From Armatimonadota bacterium (GTDB lineage: Bacteria > Armatimonadota > Abditibacteriia > CG2-30-59-28): a stretch of DNA of 11,784 nucleotides. Location of the stretch: the NCBI GenBank assembly GCA_016199605.1, contig JACQGJ010000498.1, positions 1 to 11,784 on the forward strand. The letters are read 5' to 3'. Below the pieces are notes generated by a model that saw nothing but the letters and a program-made list of their open reading frames with translations, ran no database searches and was not told the origin of the DNA. Shown piece by piece: positions 5,954-11,784 of this stretch (positions within the stretch are counted from its first letter, which is position 1; each line of letters starts with the position of its first letter). Position numbers and translations under genes: made by a program.

Positions 5954-7069
5954 ATGTCTGATCATCAATCCCGTCGGGACCAGTTTTGCCGGTCCCTGGT
6001 CGAACACAGCATCGCGTGTGCGATCATCACTCTCCCCCACGACGTGACCTACCTTGCGGGGCATCTCAGCGGTTGGGGCGACAGCCCTTCACTTCTGATC
6101 GTCGCTCCCGACCAGACACCCGTAATCGTGACTCCTGATCATGCGACGCGGCCTTTTGCTTCAGACGATGGCAGCCTCCAGATCCGTCTCTACGAAAGCT
6201 CCTGTCTTCAACAACCCGTGGAGCCACACATCAGTCTTGCCCGGCAGGTCGCCGACGTGCTGCGACTTTGGCGCACCTCCGGTAAAACGGTCGGGGTCGA
6301 GGTCACCAACACACCGCATTTCCTGATTGAGTTCCTTGAGCTGAAGATCTCTGACCTCGAAACCTTCGATGTGACGGACATGGTTCGGCAGCAGCGAACG
6401 ATCAAGACCGAGCTGGAAATCCTCGCCTTGCGGGAATCTGCTCGTGTCGCTTCACTGGGACAGGAGACTTGTCGCCGTCTTTGCGCCGCGGGAAAATCCG
6501 AGATCGAAGTGTTCTCCGGGGTGCGGGCGACGATGGAGGCGGAAGTGGGAGAGCCCTTAAAGGTTGGTGGCGAAGTAACCCTTGAACCGCGGACTGGAGA
6601 CAGGGAACGGGGGCCGACAAAAGAGAAGCTCCATCCTGGCGGCGTGGTGGTCAGCCACCTGGCGACCTGCGTCGGTGGTTACTGGGCAGACACCTGCAGC
6701 ACGATTTCGTTGGGTGACCCTCCTGCCGAAATCCGCAAAGCGCACAAGGCCCTCTGCGAAGCTCTGGAACTCGGCCTCGCGGTCCTTTCGCCGGGAGCTC
6801 TCGCTTCGGAAGTGGATCGGGTCGTGCGCGAGCATCTCCATCGCTGTGGATTCGGCTACGACCATCCCAGCGGTCACGGGATCGGGGTAACTCACCTCGA
6901 AGACCCCCTGATCGTTCCCTACAACACCAAACCGCTTGCCCGCAATATGGTGCTCACCCTCGAACCGGAGGTAGAAGTCCCGGGATTGGGACGCGTAAGG
7001 CTGGAGCATTCGTTGCTGATCACGGAAAACGGCGCCGAAGTGCTGACCCAACACTCGACTGAGCTATGA
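5954..7069 (+). CDS. M24-family (Xaa-Pro peptidase-like) protein with altered metal ligand
   Basis: A 371-residue protein with an N-terminal creatinase-like domain (about 8-150) and a C-terminal pita-bread M24 domain (about 155-365). M24 peptidases such as PepQ/PepP use five ligands (Asp, Asp, His, Glu, Glu) to hold two metal ions and cleave Xaa-Pro bonds. Four are clear here: Asp246 (GYWADT), His308 (SGHGIGVTH), Glu337 (TLEPE) and Glu351 (RLEHS). At the first position, where the family has Asp, this protein has His235 (VVVSHLA). It may bind a single or different metal, have shifted substrate use, or be inactive. Related M24 members such as creatinase work without the full metal site. ATG 5954 is preceded by GAAAGG (5940-5945) at 8 nt. 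The next gene overlaps its stop codon. Confidence 0.87.
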   Translation: MSDHQSRRDQFCRSLVEHSIACAIITLPHDVTYLAGHLSGWGDSPSLLIVAPDQTPVIVTPDHATRPFASDDGSLQIRLYESSCLQQPVEPHISLARQVADVLRLWRTSGKTVGVEVTNTPHFLIEFLELKISDLETFDVTDMVRQQRTIKTELEILALRESARVASLGQETCRRLCAAGKSEIEVFSGVRATMEAEVGEPLKVGGEVTLEPRTGDRERGPTKEKLHPGGVVVSHLATCVGGYWADTCSTISLGDPPAEIRKAHKALCEALELGLAVLSPGALASEVDRVVREHLHRCGFGYDHPSGHGIGVTHLEDPLIVPYNTKPLARNMVLTLEPEVEVPGLGRVRLEHSLLITENGAEVLTQHSTEL

Positions 7070-7509
7070 AACCCGAAGAACCCGCGGGCATGAACCAACT
7101 GATACGTCTCTGGACCCGACAGCGGTACACGGAAATATGGCGCGAAGTCCGAAACGGCGCTTGCCTCGAAGGGGAAGAGCATGTCTTCGCTCAGCAGTTG
7201 AAGGATCACCCGGAATACCACCATGTCTGGGAACGCGCCAGCGAGATCAAGGACCCTCATTTCACCGTGGAGGGGGCAAACCCCTTTCTGCATGTCGCCT
7301 TGCACACCGTCGTTGAGAGCCAACTGCTTGAGAGAGACCCCGCCGAGGTTTACGAAGTCCACCGGGCCAAGTTGCTGCGCGGGGAAGACCGACACGAGGT
7401 CGTACATGAGATTGCAGGAGAACTCATCAAGCAACTCTTTGAATCCCTGCAGACAGGATCGCCTCTCAACATGGACGCCTATATCGAGGCCGTCAAGCAA
7501 CTGGCCTGA
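7066..7509 (+). CDS. DUF1841 family protein
   Basis: A 147-residue soluble, mostly helical protein with hallmarks of DUF1841: 'HPEYHHVWE' (about 47-55), the central 'NPFLHVALHTVVESQL' and a C-terminal 'MDAYIEAVKQLA'. The family's function is unknown. Its start ATGA overlaps the stop of the M24 gene, so translation is probably coupled; no strong Shine-Dalgarno site is present. ATG 7090 in the same frame is an alternative start that removes eight non-conserved residues. The family is known mainly from proteobacteria and related diderms, which is weak evidence for a Gram-negative-type lineage. Confidence 0.82.
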   Translation: MKPEEPAGMNQLIRLWTRQRYTEIWREVRNGACLEGEEHVFAQQLKDHPEYHHVWERASEIKDPHFTVEGANPFLHVALHTVVESQLLERDPAEVYEVHRAKLLRGEDRHEVVHEIAGELIKQLFESLQTGSPLNMDAYIEAVKQLA

Positions 7510-7528
7510 AGCGGGGACGATGCCCGCT
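7510..7528 (+). repeat. GC-rich hairpin just after the DUF1841 gene
   Basis: AGCGGG (7510-7515) and CCCGCT (7523-7528) form a perfect 6-bp stem with a 7-nt loop, starting at the last base of the stop codon region. A second small hairpin (TCCTG 7551-7555, CAGGA 7561-7565) follows. Neither is followed by a T-run, so intrinsic termination is doubtful; they may protect the 3' end of the mRNA. Confidence 0.35.
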
Positions 7529-7588
7529 GCAAGCGAAGGGCTGTAGCAGGTCCTGGCGGTCAGGAGCTCCCGTGGGTCTGGAAGCCCG

Positions 7589-7617
7589 TTGACATGCCCT
7601 TCCCCACAATCTATAAT
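7589..7617 (+). promoter_or_regulatory. Perfect-consensus sigma-70 promoter for the phoH operon
   Basis: TTGACA (7589-7594) and TATAAT (7612-7617) are separated by exactly 17 bp, an ideal housekeeping promoter. Transcription should start at about 7623-7625, on or next to the GTG that opens the phoH frame. Strong constitutive expression of phoH and its downstream genes is expected. Confidence 0.85.
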
Positions 7618-7622
7618 CTGCC

Positions 7623-8681
7623 GTGAGATCGGTAAGCGGTCTGCGTGACTCTGGACGCGGTAGGAGTTTGAGCATCAGCGTAAAGACAGAACTCGAGGTA
7701 TCAGGCGAGGTAGAAACCGAGGCACAGGTCTTTGTCAAGGATACGCACAGCCTTAGGGCTCTGCTTGGGCATTACGACGAAAACCTTCGCCTGATCGAGA
7801 AGGAGCTGCATGCCCGGATCGTCACGCGCGAGAACTCGCTGCACATCCTCGGTGGCAAGGAGCAGGTTGAGAGAACAAAGAACCTTCTGTCTCAGCTCTT
7901 GGCAGTCGTCGAGGGAGGCAAGGCCCCTTCTCTGGAGGAGGTCTCCTACATCGTCGACCAGACCCGGACCGGTAACGAGTCGGTAGAAGCCCGTTCCATC
8001 TTCGGGGATGTGATCCTCGTCAGTGACCGCGGGAAGAAGATTTGCCCCAAGACGGAAGGACAAAAGAGGTACGTCGAGGCGGTCCGCGGAGCGGATCTGG
8101 TCTTCTCCATTGGTCCCGCCGGCACGGGGAAAACCTACCTTGCGATGGCGATGGCCGTAGCGGCTTTGAAGGCAAAGACCATTGCCCGCGTCATCCTTAC
8201 TCGTCCTGCGGTGGAAGCGGGAGAACGGCTGGGATTCCTACCGGGAGATATCCAGGAAAAAGTCGATCCGTACCTGCGTCCTCTGTACGACGCGCTCTAT
8301 GACATGCTGGACGCTGACAAGTCTCAGCGGTATATTGAGAGACGGATCATCGAGGTAGCTCCGCTGGCCTACATGAGAGGTCGGACGCTCAACGACTCCT
8401 TCATCATCCTGGATGAAGCCCAAAACACAACTGCCGCTCAGATGAAGATGTTCCTGACCCGCATGGGTTTCGGGTCCAAAGTCGTTGTCACCGGGGACGT
8501 TACGCAGATTGACTTGCCCAAAGGCACCAACTCCGGTCTCAAAGAGGCGCAGAAAATCCTCAACCGGATTCCCGAGGTGCCCTTTGTGGAGCTTACCGAT
8601 CGTGATGTTGTGAGACACAAACTGGTGCAGAAGATCATCCTCGCCTACGAGGAATATGAGAACCCAGAGAAGGAGACTTGA
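7623..8681 (+). CDS. phoH: PhoH-like ATPase
   Basis: A 352-residue PhoH/YbeZ-type protein. An N-terminal KH-like segment (about 36-100, DENLRLIEKELHARIVTREN) precedes a P-loop NTPase. This has Walker A GPAGTGKT (164-171), the family signature TRPAVEAGERLGFLPGD, and Walker B FIILDEAQN (Asp264, Glu265), with TGDVTQIDLP nearby. PhoH proteins are cytoplasmic ATPases linked to RNA metabolism and, with YbeY, to rRNA maturation; ybeY lies downstream. The start is uncertain. GTG 7623 coincides with the predicted transcription start and would give a leaderless mRNA. TTG 7668 has AGGAG only 1 nt upstream, while an ATC at 7674 has that AGGAG (7662-7666) at ideal spacing. Residues before about 30 are not conserved, so any of these would leave the core intact. 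Confidence 0.93.
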   Translation: MRSVSGLRDSGRGRSLSISVKTELEVSGEVETEAQVFVKDTHSLRALLGHYDENLRLIEKELHARIVTRENSLHILGGKEQVERTKNLLSQLLAVVEGGKAPSLEEVSYIVDQTRTGNESVEARSIFGDVILVSDRGKKICPKTEGQKRYVEAVRGADLVFSIGPAGTGKTYLAMAMAVAALKAKTIARVILTRPAVEAGERLGFLPGDIQEKVDPYLRPLYDALYDMLDADKSQRYIERRIIEVAPLAYMRGRTLNDSFIILDEAQNTTAAQMKMFLTRMGFGSKVVVTGDVTQIDLPKGTNSGLKEAQKILNRIPEVPFVELTDRDVVRHKLVQKIILAYEEYENPEKET

Positions 8682-8725
8682 GGAGGCCTTGCAGAGGTCG
8701 TTAGACCTGTGTTCTCATTACTTCC

Positions 8726-10981
8726 ATGCGAACCAAAAAGCGGAAATCACTGTTAGCCGCCCTCCGTGAGGGTGTTGAGTCCTTGAGACAGGCAGGCTTT
8801 CGTCCCCAGATGATCCTCCTGGGACTGGGTACTGCGTTGGCGCTTTCACTCCTGCTGGGGATCGACCTCCCGGTCCGAACGGTTTCCCTCAAAACCGGCG
8901 ACATCGCCTCCGAGGCGATCAAAGCTCCCCGGTCTGCCTACTATATAGATCGAACGGCGACGGAGGAACGACGGCGGCGGGCAGAATCCATGGTTGTTCC
9001 CTTCTACGATGTCGACCTCGGAGTGGTTAACGAAGCCAAATCCAGGATCAACACGACCTTTCAGAACCTTCGGGAATTCATCTCCCGGAAAGGCCCCTTG
9101 AATTACGAGGAGATCAGATCCAAGCTCCCCTTCAGGCTCTCCGACCCATTGATCTTGAGCGCCGCCGGCGCCAGACCGGAGGACCTGGATAAAGCCGAAA
9201 AAGAGACCGTTGCGGTGGTGGTCAACAAGGTCTTCAGCCCCGGGATTCGCAGCAATACCAGCGAGATCCAAGCGGCCCATGAGACGATTCGCCGTCTCTT
9301 AGGGGGATCCAGCCTCCCCGACCCCATGAAGGAACTGGCGACCCAGGTTGCGCTAAAAGTCGTCTACACTCCCAACTGGATCTACAACGAGCAAGAGACG
9401 GAACGGCTGCTACGAGAGAAACGCTCTCAGGTGGAACCGGTGAGGAGCCGGATTGAGGCCGGGGAGACCATTGTCGACCGGGGTCAGGCAGTCAGTCAAA
9501 GCGAAATCGACAAGCTGGTGGCCCTGGGACTGCAAAGCCCCCACTTCAATGCGAGACGGGCGAGCTCCCTTTTCCTGCTTGCAGTGTTCTTCGTGGTAGT
9601 CATCGGGCTTTACATGCGCCAGTACGCCCCCCATGTCGGGGACAACGACCGCCTCCTGGGTCTGTTGAGTCTCGTCGTCTTCCTTGCATTGCTCGCCTAC
9701 AAGATCGCCTCCCGTTCTCCGGACCTCGAATACCTGGCCGTACCCATTTGCGCGACGACAGGGATGGTGGTCACCATCATGCTGGATGGTCGGTTTGCCG
9801 TCATGGTGGCCATGATGATCAGCGTTCTGACGGCGACCCTCTCGGGCAACGAATTCGCGTTGTGCGTCATGTCGCTGGGAAGCAGCCTCATTGGCATCTA
9901 CTGCGTGTCCGATCTTCATTCGCGCGCCCAGTTGATCCGAACCGGCTTCATCCTGGGAGCAGCCAATGTCGTGCTGTCCGCTACTCTCGGTGCTCTCACG
10001 GGACATGAAACCACCGACATCCTTGCGGAGATGAGTTGGGGACTCATCAGCGGGATCCTGTGTGCTGTCTTGACTTTCGGCTTGGTCATGTTCCTCGAGC
10101 GCCCCTTCGGCGTGACGACCCATCTTCGCCTGCTGGAGTTGTCCGATCCGAATGAGCCGATCCTCAAACGCCTCCAAATGGAGGCTCCGGGAACCTGCAC
10201 TCACTGTATCATGGTCGCCAACCTCGCGGAGAGCGCCGCCAAAGCCATCGGGGCCGACGCGTTGCTGACCCGTGTTGCGAGCTACTATCACGACATCGGG
10301 AAGCTGAAGCGTCCCTACTGTTTCGCCGAGAACCAGTTCTCAACCGAAAACATCCACGACCGCCTGTCCCCCAATCTGAGCACTTTGGCGATCATCGCCC
10401 ATGTGAAGGAAGGCATTGAGATGGCGAGAGAGTTGAAGCTCCCACAAGCCATCATCGACATCATTCCGCAGCATCACGGCACCAACCTTGTGTCGTACTT
10501 CTACAATCGCGCGCTGGAACACCAGGGGGAAGGGGAAGTCCCGGAAACAGGGTTCCGCTACCCCGGCCCGAAACCCCAAACGAGAGAAGCAGCCGTCATC
10601 ATGCTTGCCGATGGAGTGGAAGCGGCTGCACGATCCTTGGCCAATCCTACCCAGGCCCGCATCGAGGCCATGATTCACAAGATCATCACCGAACGGCTGG
10701 ACGATGGACAATTGTCGGAGTGTGATCTGACGCTCAGGAACCTTGAAGTCATGGAGCGGACCTTCGTTCACATGCTCAAAGGACTGATGCACACTCGCGT
10801 CGAGTACCCCGATCAGGAGCGCGACATTCCGGCCATCTATCTCGAGCCTTCCAGGGCTCGGAAAAAGGGGGAAATCGCCGATGCCCACAGCGGTGTCAAC
10901 CCGCGACCTGAAAAGGGGATCAATAAAGACACGGCCGATACGACGCACCATTTGCGCCGTATTTCGGGCCGAAGACGTTAG
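8726..10981 (+). CDS. pgpH: 7TM-HD phosphodiesterase, PgpH-type (cyclic-di-AMP hydrolase)
   Basis: A 751-residue membrane protein of the 7TM-HD family. A first membrane helix (about 28-46) leads to an extracytoplasmic 7TMR-HDED domain (about 50-270). Several membrane helices follow (about 280-457), then a cytoplasmic HD domain (about 485-700). The HD metal ligands are present: His493 (CTHCIM), His522-Asp523 (YHDIGK), His559, His583-His584 (QHHGTN) and Asp629 (LADGVEA). Their spacing agrees with Listeria PgpH as I recall it, which hydrolyses cyclic-di-AMP to pApA. The last 30 or so residues are basic, non-conserved and overlap ybeY. An in-frame TAG lies shortly upstream of the ATG at 8726, so no longer start is likely, although the Shine-Dalgarno site is poor; AGGAGG at 8681-8686 is too distant. 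Transcription is probably from the phoH promoter. Confidence 0.92.
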   Translation: MRTKKRKSLLAALREGVESLRQAGFRPQMILLGLGTALALSLLLGIDLPVRTVSLKTGDIASEAIKAPRSAYYIDRTATEERRRRAESMVVPFYDVDLGVVNEAKSRINTTFQNLREFISRKGPLNYEEIRSKLPFRLSDPLILSAAGARPEDLDKAEKETVAVVVNKVFSPGIRSNTSEIQAAHETIRRLLGGSSLPDPMKELATQVALKVVYTPNWIYNEQETERLLREKRSQVEPVRSRIEAGETIVDRGQAVSQSEIDKLVALGLQSPHFNARRASSLFLLAVFFVVVIGLYMRQYAPHVGDNDRLLGLLSLVVFLALLAYKIASRSPDLEYLAVPICATTGMVVTIMLDGRFAVMVAMMISVLTATLSGNEFALCVMSLGSSLIGIYCVSDLHSRAQLIRTGFILGAANVVLSATLGALTGHETTDILAEMSWGLISGILCAVLTFGLVMFLERPFGVTTHLRLLELSDPNEPILKRLQMEAPGTCTHCIMVANLAESAAKAIGADALLTRVASYYHDIGKLKRPYCFAENQFSTENIHDRLSPNLSTLAIIAHVKEGIEMARELKLPQAIIDIIPQHHGTNLVSYFYNRALEHQGEGEVPETGFRYPGPKPQTREAAVIMLADGVEAAARSLANPTQARIEAMIHKIITERLDDGQLSECDLTLRNLEVMERTFVHMLKGLMHTRVEYPDQERDIPAIYLEPSRARKKGEIADAHSGVNPRPEKGINKDTADTTHHLRRISGRRR

Positions 10982-11381
10982 CCCCCAGTGTGAAGTCTCC
11001 GTAGTTCTGACCTCCGACTCAGAAATCCGGGAGCTGAACCGTCAGTACCTCCGCCGAGACCATCCCACCGACGTCCTCGCCTTCCGGCAGTCCGAAGCGC
11101 GTCCGCTGCCGACCTTTAGCCAGAAACCTTCGACGAAGGGTCCTCCTCCCGTGCTCGGAGATGTGGTGATATCGGTGGACACGGCACGCAGACAAGCAGA
11201 GGAAAACGGGCTGACGCTGGAGCAGGAACTCAGCTTGCTGACCATTCACGGGGTGCTGCACCTACTCGGCTACGAAGATGAGACCCCTGCGCGCCGCAAG
11301 AAAATGCAGAGGCGGCAACAAGAGATCCTGGCGAACCTCTACCCTGAGCTGGCCGCTCGAACGGACGGGCAGGTTGCGTGA
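10881..11381 (+). CDS. ybeY: Endoribonuclease / rRNA maturation factor YbeY
   Basis: A 166-residue YbeY (UPF0054), normal in length. Its N-terminal half contains VSVVLTSDSEIRELN and HPTDVLAF, and the metal-binding region reads HGVLHLLGYEDE (His123, His127). YbeY binds zinc through three histidines in HGxLHLxGxDH and acts in 16S rRNA 3'-end maturation and ribosome quality control. Here the third position is Asp133 (with Glu132 and Glu134 beside it) rather than His. ATG 10881 is chosen because it gives the usual length before the VSVVL strand and has a purine-rich AGGGGGA (10866-10872) 8 nt upstream. This start lies 101 nt inside the 7TM-HD gene, in a different frame. Later ATG codons would remove conserved sequence. 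Confidence 0.92.
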   Translation: MPTAVSTRDLKRGSIKTRPIRRTICAVFRAEDVSPQCEVSVVLTSDSEIRELNRQYLRRDHPTDVLAFRQSEARPLPTFSQKPSTKGPPPVLGDVVISVDTARRQAEENGLTLEQELSLLTIHGVLHLLGYEDETPARRKKMQRRQQEILANLYPELAARTDGQVA

Positions 11382-11668
11382 AGGATACAGAGCGGAACGA
11401 CGTCAACCTTGCCCCACTCCCACAAACCCGAAGAACTGAAGGGATCGTCCCGGCCCCGGAATCCTCTCATGCGATCCGGTGTGCGGTGGAGGAGGCGTTG
11501 CGCTGCAAAGAGAGCGGGGAGGAAAAGTGCATCCTGTTCAATCTCAGCGGACACGGCTTCTTCGACATGACCGCCTACGACCAGTACCTCGCCGGAAAGC
11601 TGGAAGACTTCGAGTATTCCGCCGAAGCGGTCGATCGAGCGCTGGCGGAATTGACGCAGGTGGGATAG
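11378..11668 (+). pseudogene. C-terminal remnant of a TrpB2-like tryptophan synthase beta chain
   Basis: A 96-residue frame starting at GTG 11378 and overlapping the ybeY stop (GTGA). From residue about 20 onward it matches the extreme C-terminus of TrpB2-type beta chains: RTEGIVPAPESSHAI, EALRCKESGEEKCILFNLSGHG, and a 'DMTAYDQYL' tail. Full TrpB2 proteins have about 400-450 residues and make tryptophan from indole and serine with pyridoxal phosphate. Everything before 'RTEGI', including the catalytic lysine, is missing; the first 19 residues are unrelated. The preserved part has no stop or frameshift. It is most likely a deletion remnant, though a small expressed protein cannot be excluded. 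No trpA or other trp gene is visible. Confidence 0.72.
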
Positions 11669-11771
11669 CTGTGACAAGAGTACGCTTCCCGGTCAACACC
11701 CGGAAGTCCCCGGCTCTTTCGGTCTATCCTTCCTGAGACTTAGTGCAGCCTTGCACAAATGTCGTCCGAGT

Positions 11772-11784
11772 TGTCATTGCGACG
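11772..11784 (+). repeat. Possible start of a dispersed palindromic (REP-like) repeat, cut by window end
   Basis: The last 13 bases, TGTCATTGCGACG, resemble the beginning of a widespread intergenic palindrome of the form GTCATTGCGA...GAAGCAATC known from several bacterial genomes. The complementary half would lie beyond the window, so this is only a suggestion. The remaining non-coding bases from 11669 show no gene. Confidence 0.25.

Noticed and set aside
8696..8709. AGGTC-GTTA-GACCT hairpin between phoH and the 7TM-HD gene as a terminator
   Set aside because: It is a short stem without a following T-run, and the downstream gene has no promoter of its own that I can see, so read-through is more likely.
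9410..10291. Antisense frame of 293 residues opposite the 7TM region
   Set aside because: It is His/Asp/Gln-rich with no motif, as expected from reading a membrane-protein gene backwards.

Overview
The window looks like a chromosomal segment from a moderately GC-rich, free-living bacterium of a poorly characterised lineage. It carries PilT-type retraction ATPases of type IV pili, a PgpH-type cyclic-di-AMP phosphodiesterase, an ECF sigma/anti-sigma pair and the phoH-(7TM-HD)-ybeY gene order. That order occurs in Firmicutes, Cyanobacteria, Deltaproteobacteria and several candidate phyla. The DUF1638 domain hints at an anaerobe or candidate-phylum bacterium, but I cannot assign a taxon. All recognisable genes are on the + strand. 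I see no tRNA, rRNA, CRISPR array, insertion sequence or gene-free stretch longer than 300 bases.

Layout. (1) 1-693: the 3' end of an aldo/keto reductase, then a SixA-type phosphohistidine phosphatase, closely spaced and probably one operon. (2) 694-994: a 5' leader with a plausible sigma-70 promoter and several hairpins. It precedes an unusual 679-residue protein (995-3034) that joins a DUF1638 domain to a complete PilT ATPase through a Pro/Ala-rich linker. A second, ordinary PilT (3015-4139) overlaps its end by 20 nt. (3) 4140-5754: an ECF sigma factor resembling the SigR/SigH group, with its own promoter, followed by a membrane-anchored zinc-binding anti-sigma factor whose outer domain carries two CxC motifs. 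(4) 5755-7509: a promoter, an M24-family (Xaa-Pro peptidase-like) protein with one metal ligand replaced, and a DUF1841 protein joined to it by an ATGA overlap. (5) 7510-11381: a perfect-consensus promoter (TTGACA, 17 bp, TATAAT), then phoH, a 7TM-HD phosphodiesterase gene and ybeY, the last two overlapping by 101 nt. (6) 11378-11668: a short ORF encoding only the C-terminal end of a TrpB2-like tryptophan synthase beta chain, then about 116 bases of non-coding DNA ending in a possible palindromic-repeat start.

How the parts work together. The two PilT genes are translationally linked, so both motors are probably made together, and one carries an accessory domain of unknown function. The sigma and anti-sigma genes form a self-contained envelope or redox stress switch. 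PhoH, the 7TM-HD protein and YbeY form a conserved group linking RNA processing and ribosome maturation with cyclic-di-AMP turnover. The strongest candidate for something undescribed is the DUF1638-PilT fusion. Other points worth attention are metal-ligand substitutions in the M24 protein and YbeY, the TrpB2 fragment, and the phoH start, which sits on the predicted transcription start.
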